From Pezizomycotina sp. ARF18 (lineage: Eukaryota; Ascomycota), in assembly GCA_002224055.1 (NCBI GenBank), contig AZLU01000003.1:124001-188000 (forward strand): a stretch of DNA of 64,000 nt, written 5' to 3'. The translations under genes and the position numbers were made by a program. Positions 35,137 through 49,187 of the stretch are shown in pieces; positions within the stretch are counted from its first letter, which is position 1, and every line of letters begins with the position of its first letter. Under the pieces are notes generated by a model that saw only the letters and a list, made by a program, of their open reading frames with translations, was not told where the DNA came from and did not search any database.

Positions 35137-38100
35137 ATGCAATCCGAGACATGCTCGCAATCATCTCCCTATGAAAAGGCTGACAATGTCAAAAGTGCAA
35201 GTGAACCTCGCCGCAGCGGCCGGACGACGAAGGGCCAACACTCCAAGAACGCCGATGAACCAGCAGCACCAGCAGCCGCGAGTAGCCCAGCGACAACAAC
35301 AACGACAGCAACAACCTCCACGAAGAAAGGCACGAAAGCAACAACAGCAACACCAGGCCGGAAGAAGAGCACGCGCGCGGCGGCGGCCGCCGCAGCAGCA
35401 GCCGCAACAGAATCACCAGAACCCGACCCCGACCCCTCCGAGGATGAAGAAGAGGAACCCGATAGCGATGACGGCGAGATAATCCGGTGCATATGCGGCG
35501 CCGACAAAGACGAAGGCGGGCGGCAGATGATCCAGTGCGACAGCTGCAACGTCTGGCAACACTCGAGCTGCATGGAGATACCCACGAAAAAGGTCCCCGA
35601 CGAGTACTTCTGCGAGCTGTGCAAGCCGGAGTTTCACGAGGAACTGCTGGAGAAGGTAGCCAGAGGGGAACGGCCGTGGGAACGCAGGGGCCGGAGAAAA
35701 GGGAGGAAGTCGATGCTTGGGAAGGGGAAACCTGCTGCGCCGAAGATCGATAAGGGGACACCGAGGCCTGACGATGACGATGCGGCGACGCAGGGTACTG
35801 TTGAGAATACGCCGGCGGCGGCGAGTCGAGAGGGAACGGAAGCGAAGGCGACGGAAGAACCGGAGGAAGCGCAGGTAGAAGAGGAAGAGGAGGGAAAGAA
35901 AGAGGAGAAGGAAGAAGAGCCGGAAGAGGAAGAAGAAGACCCGGAAGAGGAAGAAGAAGAACCGGAGAAGGCTGAGGAACCGGAGAAGATGAAGACCGAG
36001 GAGGAGGTGTTCGAAAAAATCGAAGCGGAAGCCGCCGCAGAGGCGGAGCAGGAACAACAGAGAGAAGAGGAGAAAGAGGTAAAGAAGGAACCTACACCTG
36101 AGCCCGAACAGCAACCAGAAAAAGCCCACGACGATGACACCGATATGAAGGAGGCGGCTGCGCCTGAAGAGAAGAAAGACGTTACGATGGAAGATGCGAC
36201 AGCTCCTGAGGTAAGAACGATCCTATGGACCTCTTTTTATTATTATTTTTTTTTTTGAGCTACAGTTTGAACTTGAGATTTTTGACATATCTATTTTTGG
36301 TCTCATTATTTTGTCTCGTGAAATTTCCATACTAATCTCTATTTAATACCTTCTCCAGCCTGTAGCAACTCCGATAAAGCAACAAAGCCCTCCGAGAGAA
36401 ACTAATCACGATCACGAAAAGTTGTCATCTACCAAAGAACACCCAAAAAGAAAAGCGGATTCGTTAGAAAAAGACATGCCGAGCTCTACAGTGCACAAAG
36501 AGGCTAAGACTCCCAAGGTAAGTCTTCGAATATTTCCCTTGAATGATATAGCTATTGCCCGTTAGAATAACGTCTTAACCATGGTATGACAATTCTAGGA
36601 GAAAAAGGCGCCGGGAAGACGGCCCTCGGTCAGTCAGCCACATAAATCCGCTGGACGTAAGCCGTCGATGTCCGGTCAAATGTCATCGCCAGCGAGCGTC
36701 GGACCACCGCCAATGAAGAAAACGAAAACGCAAGGCGACCCACCGCAAACAGAAATGGTGAAGGAGACTTCCGAGTTACGCAGCGAGTTCCGCCGTAAGG
36801 CAGTGGACGGATTCATAGATTTCCTCAAGAAGCAGATGAAAGGCTCGAAACACATCGCCGAAGACGAAAAAGACCCCAACCAGTACGCCAAACCCTTGCT
36901 ATTGAGATCGAACACCATACGTTTATGTTACTATCGAGGACGTTTTCGGGGAGCCCAATGACGATTACAGGCAGAAGATAAGGTCCATCATGTTTAACCT
37001 GAAGAAGAATACGGATTTGTGCAACAGCGTCTTGTCGAAGAAGTTGTCCGCGAAGGACTTTTCGCAATTGTCATCAGACCAGATGGCGACGGATGATATT
37101 ATGAAGGAGATCGAGGAAGCCCGCCGCCAGAGCGAATTACAAAACACGATCATCAATGACAACACAGGCCCGCGCATAAGAAGAACACATAAGGGAGAAG
37201 AAATAGTAGGTGAAGATACAGGGATGGCCGGAGAGAAGGTTCTAGCTTCGGCGCCGGTCCCTTCGATAATTCAAGAACGGAGAGGATGAAGACGGAAGAG
37301 AAAATGGAGAGGCGACGACGCCGAGGGGTGACGACACGGTTATGACGGATGCAGCCCCCTCTCGCCCGTAAAATCGCCACCTACATCCAGCGCGGGTGGA
37401 AGAATTAAGAAACCTCTCACCATCAACACCTCGAACCAGCAGTCGCCACACCGTCGGACTAGTAGCAATAGTTTTGACATCGCGGGCGTGTGGTCAGGCG
37501 TAGAAGTAGATGAGAGAGGTCACCGCCCTAGCATTGCGAGACCACAAGCGACGCCGGTTACGGCGCACCCAGCGAATGCCCATACACAGCAGCTCGACAA
37601 GGATATCGACATGTTACTACAGGGCGAGGACGACGAAGATCACGGGAGCGAACCGTACTCACCAAAGGATTACGTGGACGAGGAGGATACGTCCGCTTGG
37701 CGCGGGAAGTTTGTTATGCGCTCACTTTCCGAATTCGAAGCGCAGGCCGAGTTCGTCGGCGGGCCTGACTTGTCGATGAAGCTGCCCTGGAAGGATGTCA
37801 TCGGTTCGAGGGTCGAAATCGACGGTCGGATAAAGATGGAAACCGCCAAGGAGTACCTCTGCGCGCTCAGGATAGGTTCCCGCTCTAGCGACCTCCTGGC
37901 GTTCGCCATCGTCCCCTGCCGCAAGAACGACGTTAAGAACGACATCGCCTTCGATAAATTCTACGCGCACTTTAAAGAGCGCGGCCGGTACGGCGTCATC
38001 GGTAAACCAGCCTGGAAGGGCGTCAAGGACGCGTACGTCGCCGTAGTTGATAAGAACGACGATATACCCGAGTACCTCCACGACATGCATTTTCCTCCGA

Positions 38101-38638
38101 CGCCGAGGGACCGCAACATGCTGCTACTCTGCATCGTGTTCGCGAAGAACTGGGAGACAATGGACCAACCGCACCCGGCGCCGCTGTACTCGCCGCCTCC
38201 GCAGGGTAATTCCCACCATGAGGGTCGCTGGCAGCAGTTCTCCCCGCCGCAGCAGGTCGTTTCGCCGCCGCCGCCGCCGGTGCAGCCGTACCAGTCATAC
38301 CCGCAGCACCAGTCGCCGTACGGCCACCCGCACCCGGGGTACCAGCAGAACCCGCAGCCGCCGTCGGCGGGATGCCGTCGCAGGCTGTCGACTACCAGTA
38401 TCAGCCGCCGGGTTTGCAAGCGCATTCGCCGCCGCTGCAGAGGGATCCGCCCAGGGGTGATATTATTGCGAGCCTTATGAAGCGCGTCAATCTCGGACCT
38501 CAAGATGAAGCGATGCTAAGAGATATTGTTGCTCGTCATCCTGAGGCTGCGAATAACCCGGAGCAGCTAAGCGAGCTGCTCGTGCAGTATACGTCGTCGA
38601 GGGGAGGAGGAGGTCATCAGCATTCTACAGTGGTATAA
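35137..38638 (+). CDS. BYE1: BYE1-like transcription factor (PHD, TFIIS central domain, SPOC)
   Basis: Bye1 binds RNA polymerase II through a TFIIS-like domain and H3K4me3 through its PHD finger. After an N-terminal RRSGRTTKGQHSKN motif, the PHD finger starts at about residue 118: IIRCICGADKD, IQCDSCNVWQHSSCMEI and YFCELC give the Cys4-His-Cys3 pattern. A very long Glu-rich low-complexity region follows (about 35800-36180). Introns at 36211-36358 and 36518-36598 keep the frame. The TFIIS central domain begins ELRSEFRRKAVDGFIDFLKK near 36775 and continues MFNLKKNTDLCNSVLSKKL near 36990. The SPOC domain runs from about VWSGVEVDERGH (37488) through PWKDVIGSRVEIDGRI and CIVFAKNWE (38150). The C-terminus is Pro/Gln-rich, then LMKRVNLGPQDEAMLRDIV. 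About four frame changes are present. The start could be the small exon at 34991 instead of the ATG at 35137. Confidence 0.92.
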
Positions 38639-38639
38639 G

Positions 38640-41600
38640 GGATAGTGAAAGAGGAGAAGGTTTTTTTTTTTTTCTTAAAAAAATAATGTTTATTAAGTGT
38701 ACTACTATTGCCTCGAACCGCGTCTCTTTTATTAGCTTAGCTTCCCAAATGATACTCTTTGTAACTAGTAGTTTCTCAAGTGTTTTACCATCACCCTTTG
38801 TTACCATTAAAGGCGTCTTCCTTTTTTCTTAACTTTTTTAAGTAATACGTTTCCGTGGTCTGTTTATTGACATGAACTACCGTTTGTTGTTTTCATTTCT
38901 CTTGTAATTGAGAGAACTATTTGTTTTACTAGGAATATTACTGGGGAAATATTTCAATTTTTATTGTCAAACTACTTTATCGGATATCGCTAACTCGTCC
39001 GTTTGTTTTTATAACATCCCTCTGTGCTTGCGCGTGCTCAGTTCAAGTTTTATCAGATAACCGATGTCCTTCCTCAGCTTTTTATCCCATTCCAGTCTTT
39101 CCACTTTTTTCCTGTATGCTTTTTTGCCACATCTGACGAAATCCTTCTATATTCCGAGTTCTGTCTCAACTGTACTACTAGTTAACCCCTCGCCCTTTTT
39201 ATCCCGCTTTACCTATCCGTCCCTTTCTGCCATGGTATAGAGTGCGCCGGTGTCTTCAAAATCTAATTTAGCTCTAATTTTTCTCTATCAACCCTGCGCG
39301 AATCATTTCTCTTTAATTGAGTTCTTATCATACGGCACTGTTCCATTGTCGATGAGCTCGTTGAGAAGGTGTAGCTACGCTTGAGTTCGAACAGACTATC
39401 CTTAGTCTGCCAATCGTACGCTGACATGGTATCAGTAGACCTTCGCTCGAGTACATTTTGACTTCATGCTGAAAGAAGATCTATGTTATGAGCTTGCTAT
39501 ACTTTTTAGTTCCGCTTGTACGTGCTTTTTCGCGAGATATCGAACCATACTCCTGTCATTCTTTTATCAAGGCCTTCTATGTCGCGCGTTGGGCAGGGTC
39601 GCTAGAGGTTTTTTTCTCTATGCTTTCTTGGTGTCCTCTTTGTATTCTATTTATAGAGCGCCTCGAGGCCAACGTCACAATACTATGTGATGTACGAAAT
39701 TGAAACTAGTACATATCGCGCTGTTCTCCTCAGCCGGTTTACAGATGAAAGACGTATGCGGCTTCCGTCGTTAACTCCAATTCATTCCCCCTAGGTGATA
39801 TCGAGTTTACGTCGTAACTCAGTTTTGTAAAGCATATCATGTGAGCTCTAACAATACGTAGTTATCCCATCTCGATGTCGATTAAGCTTTGGACGGGTTA
39901 TCTGATTATTTTTTTTTGGTTCAATGGCGCTACTAATACATCCATTTATCCGCTAGCGCTAGGGGTGTTTAATATGATAATAGCATTGGTGAGGAGGGTT
40001 AAAAACGCGAGGTATTTACTCGTTGTTTGCAATGATTCCACCAGCGCAGCTACGCGCTGAGATTTACATCTAATACTATCAAGTGCAATTATACCGTTTT
40101 CTCTTAGACATTTATGCTGATCCTCGGGTCCGCTTGGTGAATTGATGATTCCGTATCATAAGTCTGCGCTATTTAAATAGACGCCTAATGATTTATCTGC
40201 AATGTGGACCTTTGTTGTAGTACTCCATATAGTTTGCGTGTTTTTTGCCGCCATTGCGATATAAATCCTTCGGAAAGTACGACTGAAAAATGTTTTTGTA
40301 TTGATGCGCTGAGTAGGTTGATCGTAATATACGAGGTGCGCCTTTAAAACACGGGTTGATATGGCGATTATGGAGGGTGGGACGATCGGATGCCCGTTAT
40401 CAACCGGACCTTGTTTGTTTGCGAGTTACTCTAAAGCTCTGCCAAAGAAATGGTCGGGATTTTGCATTTCTAAACGAGAGATGTTGATGTGCTGCATAAG
40501 AGGATATGATAGTATCAAGTGATTGGGCTGTCGGCGATAAGTAGCAATAAATACTAAATTAGAGACATGGAGTAGATAACTAGATGGCTTTTGTCTGTTG
40601 AAAGGTATGTTGTCTCAGCGACTCTTTTTGCGAGAACGCCGGAGACAACGATCTTAAATATCGACTTGCTCCCTCTTTCACGTTTGGAGGAAATTTCCAT
40701 TCATTTAATATTTTCTATCCATCGCTAACTTGAAGTTGAGAGGAATTTGGCAAAAGCCTATTATTTATGGCAGGCGGTATATCCATAGCAAGGATGCATC
40801 GCACCAAGCCGGTATATTATCATGAAGCTTCGATACCCGTTGGCGGAGCACTTAGGTTCCATCGTCATCAGTCATTCGACTGTGGTATGCCGAAAAACTA
40901 AATTTTAGTCTTTAAATCTATAGTCTTCGAAACTTCGTGGACTCAATTCGTCCTTCTAATGGTCATCGTTCTCTTCGCTTTTAGTTGTGCCTGATTCCGA
41001 AGAGTTCTGCTCCCGAGCTTTATCATCCGCCCTCGAGATGTGAAACTGGAGTTTTCAATCTGGGTCTCGAAGATATCAGACTTGAGATGTATGAGCTCTA
41101 CTCCTTTCAGGACATTCTTGTTGATAGCTACCTGTAAGGAATTATCCTTTCGTCTCGACGGCGACTTTGCGCCTCATATCCCTGGGGTGAGTGTAGGGTA
41201 CGTATTTGAACTCTAGTCTTTATACTTATTGCTTCACTTATCATCGAGTGATCTTCAAGAGACCGGGTAACGATATGTATGGATCGAATAAAAGTTTTCA
41301 TCGGACTATGCGAACGACGGGGGCCGTGCAATAAACATCAGTTATACACGGCAACTCTCGCAAATAGTCATTCTGTTTCAAACTATCGTTTTAGCAGCTG
41401 GCCTTTGCGCTCTTCAGCTTCGCGTCTGGCCTTAGAGATATTCGATTTGTGTTTGCGAGTGAGGATATCAAACCAGAAGTCTATGTCGGATCTCTCGATC
41501 TATCTCCGAGATGTTCCCTGAATGAGCTGCAAATTCTCCGCCTAGTCTTTCGTCTATGATAGCTGTCTCTTAAAACCGCATAATCAGTTATATGCATTCC

Positions 41601-44600
41601 GTAGCCAACAGCACTCCGCCAAATCGAAAAATCTTTTATCAATCCAATGGGGATTCTCCAAGGTTACTACGCACAAGTATGACACAAGGCCTTCTCTTTC
41701 AACCCAAATGAAGAACTGATTCTCATGGATGAATTTCATCTATGCATCATCCAAGAATATCCATAGACAGTAGAAAGCAGTTTTAGAGATATGATGTGGG
41801 CTCAAATGCGAGAAGTACTGAGCAAACTCATGGTACCGCTGTATCAAGTCACTCGATTATAATAGGACGGCAGACAAACCGCCAATTCAAATTATCCTTG
41901 CCGTTATTCGCTAGTGCACCAGAAATATAATCGCTTCGGTCTTCCATTCCGAGAAGCTTATTAAGTGTCCCTCATTCTCGCAATGTGAGAGTCAACTAGA
42001 AGTTGTGCTATACGCAGTCGTTGAGATTCCGCAGTTACTATGACGTGTTCCCATGGAGGCTATTTTTCTTGGATGAAGACTGTACACGAGTATGCCACGT
42101 CCATTTGAAAGCCTCTACGTAAAATCTGAGTATCAGTCTAGTAACCAAATGCCCTCCCTTTTGGATCTTCAGTATCCAAGAGAATCGTCTATCCTCTTTC
42201 CATTCTTCCGCGAAATTCTGGAGATATTGTTTCCGTGCCTATCTTCTGAGACTTCTATCTATAGTGGTACAAATATTTAATCTGGCCAAAATAAATCATT
42301 ATCTCGTGACGAATATATATGAACGCCGCGTTCACCTTTACTTGAGTTAAGAACTTCCGAAGTTCGATTTAAAAAAAGATATTGCAGAGCCTTTAAGGGC
42401 GGAATAGCTCAACACAGGTTATTCTATGCAGCAACCGGCATGATGTACGTGAATAGCCGAAGGTGCCGTCTCCCATGACCTGTATGCGTGTTGGCGTGAT
42501 GTCCTTTTCAAATAGATTAGGCAATGTACTTTTCATTTTCTCTTAAGCAGGTCTGTGTCGGAACAGCCGAGGGCGAGCCCAGGCCTAACTGAGGCAGACT
42601 TCGTTCGTCAAAATTATATTGGGGGTAGGGTCTCGACGAATGTGGAGGAGATACTTAGATGATGTAAGGTATTAGTTGCCGGTTAGTTTTATTGGTGTAC
42701 TGAGGAATATGTCACAGTCCCCAATTCCAGCTATATTACACCTCTTCACGGAGTACAGTTAGTACTACTCTGTGGTAGGCTTTTCATGAATATGGCCCGA
42801 TCTTTTGAAATCAATGGGATCTCATGGCAGAATTTATTTCGCAGAATACCAGCGCGAGAACACTACGTCTTTACTACTCAAGACTTCGACCTTAAAATTC
42901 CCCGCCAGCTATGGCGGCGAATCGTGTTCATTTCTTTTGACATTATGAAACGATCAGAGTCAAATAATTCTGTTCTGCAGTGTTGATCGGTATCAAATAT
43001 AGGTATACCAGCGCCCAAACTCTCCGTTTGGATTCGTGTTCTGACTTAAAGATATGTCATAGGAGCCTGTGCTTCATGTCAAGAGAAAGGAAATGTACCC
43101 GAGAACGGCTATACTCCTCTTTCTCAATGTGCAGTGATATGTTGTCATGGCAGTGGCTCGGGACCTCCAAGTCGAGAATTCTCGTGTATCAAGAAGCGAG
43201 GACTTGGAATTTGGACCGTAACCGATCACACTAGGCAGAATTAACCGTGAAGAAATACTTATGATGAGGATTTTGCAGCTTTGCACCGATCAGTTACAAT
43301 GTAGCCTTCGTATCGCAAGGCGTTCTCGCTTTTATAGTGTTGTCTCGGTAATAGGTCGATGCTGAATTGGTATAAGCGGCTGTGGCCTTATTACACTATT
43401 CAATCAAATTTATAGCAATTGAACCTGGTTGGGCGGTCGTAGCATATGATATGCTTCTGGTATCGTCCTATACTTTGGCTTATTATTTTTTTTGTCTTGC
43501 CCTTATTATCAGTATAACTGGCTAGCGTTTCTGACTGATGAGGATCACTATATTTGGCAACGTATTTCGGAGCAAATCATATGTAATCTCTCTCCTTCAC
43601 ATTCTTCACGCATTCGTTCTTATCCGCTTTCCTCATTCCGACCCTTCGAGCTTTATGATGGAGGTTTTTACTGTATGAGCAGAACGGAGTAGGTGGAGGG
43701 GTTCCCATCTTTACTCATAGAGCAGGTCTACCTTACTGGCTCTGGCTTCAAGTTACAATATGTTATTTGTTACACTGCGTGTTGCAAAAAAAACATCTCT
43801 TTATAATCGCTTCTCGGCATGAATCCCGGACCGATCCACTACGAAAACCTCCTCATGGAGGATGCGCTACCAATATCGGGCGGTGTTTGAGTGGGCTACA
43901 TCGGTAGATCTATCTATCCACCCTACTTCCTTACCGCTTTGATGTTGACTGAAAAAAAGCGGAGGTTATATTCGTGCCCTCCATATTGGCTAGTTGACTA
44001 CGATGCGTATGTGCATCTTCTGAACCATTCTTTGGAGTTTATACCGATCACCGATTCATCAAAAAATCAATATCTCCCTCGGTCTCGAAGCTATCCGAAG
44101 AACGCCTCAGGTCACCGTGCTTCTATGTAACACGGGCATGTCAAGGCCTGCTTTACCAAAGAGCTTCGATCAGTGTCTATCGGAAGTTCTCGATTCGCGA
44201 TAGGGGTAGATCCAAACCAATATGCTCTCTAGCTTGGTCCTAGCTTATCCCCAATTTAATATCTTCAGCACCTTTCCACATTGTATCCTCTCCACGCATC
44301 TAGATCTCGAGATATAATAAGTTTTTCGATATGTTTCTGTATCCATTTTCTGGCAAAATTACTTTAGATTCTATGTAACAGTAATGGAACGAGAATTAGT
44401 TTACAACATCGGTAATTCTCGAGGTTACAATATCGTTAGCCTACGCAGCACTGCGTTATCATGTGGATAAGCGTCAACGAGTCCGCTAGAGACACACCGC
44501 AAGAAGGCCTACTACGGATTTAACATCATTCCCCAATTGTGTTAAATGCCGGTGCCGCTATTTGTTCTCAATGAAAGGGTCAATTTGGAATATGAGTCCT

Positions 44601-46280
44601 TTCGAACTAGCTGCTCTAGAAGTCTCGATTGGCCGATTGAATGCCATACATTATTATAAGGTTACGAGCATTCTTCAAAGAGCCTCGCGGGGGTCACTAT
44701 CGCTTCACACCTACGAATCGAGGCTTTATCTATAGATCCATTCTAGACTAGTGCATTCTATCTTGGCCTCACGAACGAGTAATCTACATCATATCATCCG
44801 TACATTGACGGTCTCGGTGAGGGTCTAGCAGCGATGAATTATCGGAACCGGCTCTCTCTAGCAGCTAATTTTATAAGGCAGGGCTTGACCACCCATTTTC
44901 GTTACCTCTTCTCTACCATATCTTTAGCACAAGCTGTCTGGGCGTTCTCCAGTATGCGAACTTGCTCGTCTCAGGTTTTATTGCTCTCCAAAATTTTGCC
45001 GATTAGCTATCAAGCATGTGGAACGCAAACCAGAAATTCCACTTATTCGCAGTATATGGACTTCCAATTCATCATCGACCTAGAGGAGGGCGACTTGGAT
45101 TACGCTACTTGCTCTATGACAGACCTTGATGCCATCCGGTTTCAATCTACTCGATATCACAGAGGCCTTTACAGGAATCACGTCGACGATCAAATAGGAG
45201 GATACTAAAAAGTATCATCGGAGAATGAATGGGCGAAGGATTTGCAATTTACAATGCAGATATGTTGCTGGCTCCGCGCTTTCGAACGGACGGATCTAGA
45301 CATCGGAATCCTAGAAATCATCATTATAGACGTTCTTGAACTTTTCCCTGAGACTCGATTTAATCACGACCCGCCCTGCCTGCTGATCTCCTTAACACTC
45401 ATGTTATCAGATTGTCCGAATCGTGTCGATTTTTGTGTGAAGTAAGAGCAACGACGTAAGATAGATATGCTGTTATCGGTTGACGAGAAATAAATACCTT
45501 TTATCTTTGATAGTTATGTTCATCCTCGGAAAATGGCTAGGGTATTCTTGCTATGGTTTGGTACAAATAGTGCGAAAGCATCTAAGCTAACGCTTCGAAC
45601 ATTTAAATATCTTGCGACCATTTTACACGGACGATAGTTATGAATTTAACGCTAGTAGTGCGCGGCTATGTGTAAAAGGTAGATTATACTGGTGCTATAA
45701 TAACGCTGCAACCAAACTATTTGCCATGGGCGTCGGTAATAGTAGTAACACTCGTCGATATGATTAGTAAACCTGAATTTAAAACTGAGGAGAGACGCAC
45801 TTTGCCGGAGACAAAGTAGAGGCATTGGTATAATCCATAGGAGCCTTATGTTGCACATTAGAAGTTAACTACGCGAGGCGCATGAAGCGGCACACTGTGG
45901 GCAAGGAGGTTGTTTTCCTTTAAACCGCGTCCTATATTACGAAAAAAAAATTGTTTTTATTGCAGAGAATTATACTACATCCCTGTCATGCAGATCTGAC
46001 GATATGAAAGAGATCTTGCGATTAGCAGAAGAAAGATAAATGTGTTTTCTATTAATTTCTACTTTGGCGATTGGTTGTTTTCGCGGTGTGGATGAAAATT
46101 TTGTTTGCCAGGTGTTTGACAAAAAAAAAAAAGAAAAGAAAAGAAAGGGAAAAAAAAAAATTTTTTTTTGAAAGAAATCATCTAGTGGGCAAGTAATAGG
46201 AAAAACACCTTTTGCTTTCTCTGCTTTGATTCAGGAGAGAAAATAGCTAATAGATATAAGCAGATTAAGAGAAATCCCGG
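38640..46280. other. Gene desert
   Basis: About 7.6 kb with no gene I can support on either strand. The longest open pieces (for example one near 44834-45208) have protein-like but unrecognisable sequence, and stops are frequent in all frames. Base composition is not extremely AT-rich. TA-rich patches and short gene-like scraps suggest old decayed genes or repeats. Near 46115-46170 there is an A-run followed by aaaag repeats and a T-run. I could not identify any element family here. Confidence 0.45.
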
Positions 46281-46620
46281 TTTCTGTCAAGAGGAAGGAT
46301 GATAGAAGAGCGTTTGAAACACCATGGCCCTAGACAACCTAGCCCTCTATATTATGAGATTTTAGGACAGCATTATGTCGCCTGTCTCTACGTCATGGTA
46401 GATTCTGGAGCCTTTCTAGGCCCTCGCGCCGTGAAACAAACTGTAATCGCCCCAGACTTTTCGTTAAGGTTAAGTTCGAGAACTTTCCCATGGATAAGGG
46501 AAGAGCTATATATAAAACCCTCTTCAAGCTTCCATGGCATTCTTATACAATAAGAGTATCATCTTCACGCTTCGTCCGAAGTAAAATACACGGGCTGGTT
46601 AATTAAAGAATCTCGTATTC

Positions 46621-47177
46621 ATCGAACATGTCGTCTCTCTTTGCAGCGGCCGAAGAATATTACATTTCGCCGACGGCGGCCCTCAACCTCACCGGCCGCC
46701 GCACCATGAGGTTTCAGCTCAAGAGCATCCTGCTCACGTGCCGCGACGGTCTTCCCTTTCCAAGTTCAATCCGATGAGCCTATTCAAGAGCAGGCGCAAG
46801 TCATCGGACAAAGGAAGTTCCCAACCCGCGGCTGATTTACCGGATTCGGAAAAGAACCAAGCCATTTCTGCCGCAACAGCCGCGATGGGTCAAGCCTCAA
46901 ATGCAAGCGCAAGCGAGGGGGATCAAGCCTCATCTGAAGACGCTGAAAGTCAAGCACCGCCCTACGAGTTGCTAGCGCTGGTGGTCTCCAAGCTACCCCG
47001 CCAGAGAAATTTAAAAAAGCAGACGCAAGTAGAGTTTTTGAAGGGGCAAATCAGGGTCCAAGCTGCACCTCCAAGATCGCCAAAAACGCAGAACCGGTGA
47101 CCTCACCGGTAGGAATCGACGACGAGCTTGATATCAAAGTGACGTCGACTTCGTCCGAAAATTACCTCTTCATGTAA
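46621..47177 (+). CDS. Unrecognised Ser/Ala-rich protein, probably a late exon
   Basis: A plus-strand reading runs HFADGGPQPHRPPHHEV, then HVPRRSSLSKFNPMSLFKSR, KSSDKGSSQPAADLPDSEKN, a Ser/Ala/Gln-rich linker, and PPYELLALVVSKLPRQRN. After one frame change it ends EPVTSPVGIDDELDIKVTST and SSENYLFM, with a stop at 47175-47177. A good acceptor (tctctctttgcag) at about 46634-46646 suggests that an exon starts there, but I could not place the upstream exon. No domain recognised. The basic, serine-rich N-terminal part looks like a phosphorylated, disordered regulator, which is only an impression. Confidence 0.5.
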
Positions 47178-47403
47178 GTTTTATATGATTGGATTTGATT
47201 TATTGACGTGATACAATATTCTTTCGGTCCTGTTCCGTCTGTATCTACTGGTGTATATATTGAAGGAGCTTCCCCTGGAACCCTGCTTTTCGCTCGGATT
47301 AATATATCTTCCATCATTACACCAAAAACCCTACAACTCCTCCATCCTACATACTGTCCAAAATAATAATATCCTAGCTTCTCATCCTTGAACATCACTA
47401 ACC

Positions 47404-49187
47404 ATGCATCTCCCTGGCCACAGCCACAAAGACAAAGACGCTGAAGCAGACACCAAGCACGAAGAAGCTCCTCCGGCAACAGCGGCACCAGCAGTATCAC
47501 CAGCGGCAGAAAACGACATGGCGACCGCGACGGGTTCCTCGGTTTCCCAGGGCGACCTGTCGAACCCTTTCCACGAAAACAAGGGTGACCTCGCGCAGCT
47601 CCTGCTGGAGCGCCTGGACGCCTGGAAGCACGCCGTGGGTTACTTGGAGGACTACGTCGACTCCACCGCGACGCTGCACAAGAGCCTGTACAAGGACTAT
47701 GAGAAGATCCTGAAGACCGTCGCCGACCCGCTCAGGGAGGGACACCACTTCTCGCAGAGTAACGGCGGAATCGCGACGCTGTTCGAGAACATTCGCGTTA
47801 ATACCCACGTGAGTACCCCCGCTAACTCTACTACCTAGCTAAGTTACTAACGCGTAGTTGTAGGCCCTCGCCGAAAACCAAGTCGAAACCGAAAAGGCCC
47901 TGAAGGGCCAAGTCTCGCAGACCCTATCCCGCCTACACGCCGAGATCAAGAACAAGCACAAAGAACTCACCGGCGGCGCCTTCAAGGGTTCCAAAGCCGT
48001 CGAAAAGGCCCGGGGTCAAACGCAAAAACAAATCGAGCACCTGGGACAACACACCGCCTCCTTCAGCGCCGCGGGCGGCCGCATCGACCCTGACAACGAC
48101 CCGTACATCATCCGCCGCGGGGTCTTGCACCACCTGAACAAGCAGCTCCTCGAAGAGAACAACCACCGAAAAGACCTCCTCGAAGTCCAAAACAACTTTT
48201 TGACGTTCGAGAAGCACGTGGTCGAGACGCTGCAGGCGTCGATGCAGATATTCTTCCAGATCGTTGGCGCGGGTTGCTGCGACAAGATGAAGATGCTGTA
48301 CAGCGACATGATGACGACCGCGCAGAATATCCCGCGGAGTTCGAGTGGAGTAACTTCCTCACACAGCACGGTGAAACCCTCGTGGATCCGAAGAGTCCGG
48401 ATAGGACGGTTAGCATGATTAAATTTGCGAACCAGGATCACGGTAGCACGAAGGCTATGGTTGAGGGCCCGCTGCAGAGGAAAGGTATTACTATTATTAC
48501 TCTTCCGCAATTCTCTTCCTTTTTTTTCCTTTGGCTAATGATGTACACTAAAAATCATTTGTAGGCAAGATCGTGCGATCCTACAACACCGCCCACTACT
48601 CCATCACGCCGGCTGGCTACCTCCACGAATTCAAGGAGAGCAACGACTTCAAGGAGAGCCCGAGCCCGAACTCAGCCTGTACCTCCCCGAGTGTGCCATC
48701 GGATCCGCCCCCGTGGACGGCAAGTTCAACATCTCCGGCAAGGATGCCAACAAGAATAAGGTACGCATTTCCCACCTTTTCAATCCCCACCCCCGCTTCC
48801 TTATACTATTAAACAAATATACTGACAAATATGTTTCTAGAATCTGACCCAAAAGCACGAATTCCGCTTCAAGGCCTCCTCGCAGGCCGAGGCGACGAAG
48901 TGGTACGAGGTCGCGTCCAAGTTCTGCACGGGCACCCTGACCCGGCAGAACTCCCTCCTCACTTCGCCGACGAGCCCAGCGACGCTGCGGCCGCAAATGC
49001 CATTCCGCCGGCGTACGCCGAAGCCCAGACCGCATCGCCGGAGGGTGGCGCGAAGCCCGCTGGCGCCAAGGCTGCTCCTCCAGCCGCCGCGATGACCGGC
49101 GCTGCTCCCGAGAATCTGCTGCTCCTCCTGCTACCGCAGCGGCTCCGGTTCCGGATACTGCTGCCCACGGGGAAGAATCCTGTATGA
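47404..49187 (+). CDS. SLM1: SLM1/SLM2-like PI(4,5)P2-binding TORC2 effector
   Basis: Slm proteins carry an F-BAR-like coiled region and a PH domain that binds PI(4,5)P2; they link eisosomes to TORC2. Start at 47404 (MHLPGHSHKDKDAE). The helical region reads LAQLLLERLDAWKHAVGYLE, ATLHKSLYKDYEKILKTVAD and GGIATLFENIRVNTH. After a 55-bp intron (47809-47863, branch ttactaac) it continues ALAENQVETEKALKGQVSQ and HLNKQLLEENNHRKDLLEVQ. The PH domain begins PLQRKGK, crosses an intron (48485-48564), and runs IVRSYNTAHYSITPAGYLHE, LYLPECAIGSAP, then an intron at 48761-48840 and QKHEFRFKASSQAEATKWYE. The C-terminal tail is Ala/Pro-rich. About three or four frame changes occur, one near 48335 and one near 48660. 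All landmarks are kept. Confidence 0.92.

Noticed and set aside
35169-36140. Long minus-strand open frames of up to about 240 codons
   Set aside because: They are antisense shadows of the Glu/Ala-rich repeats in BYE1; the sequence is low-complexity Ser/Leu/Phe and has no domain.
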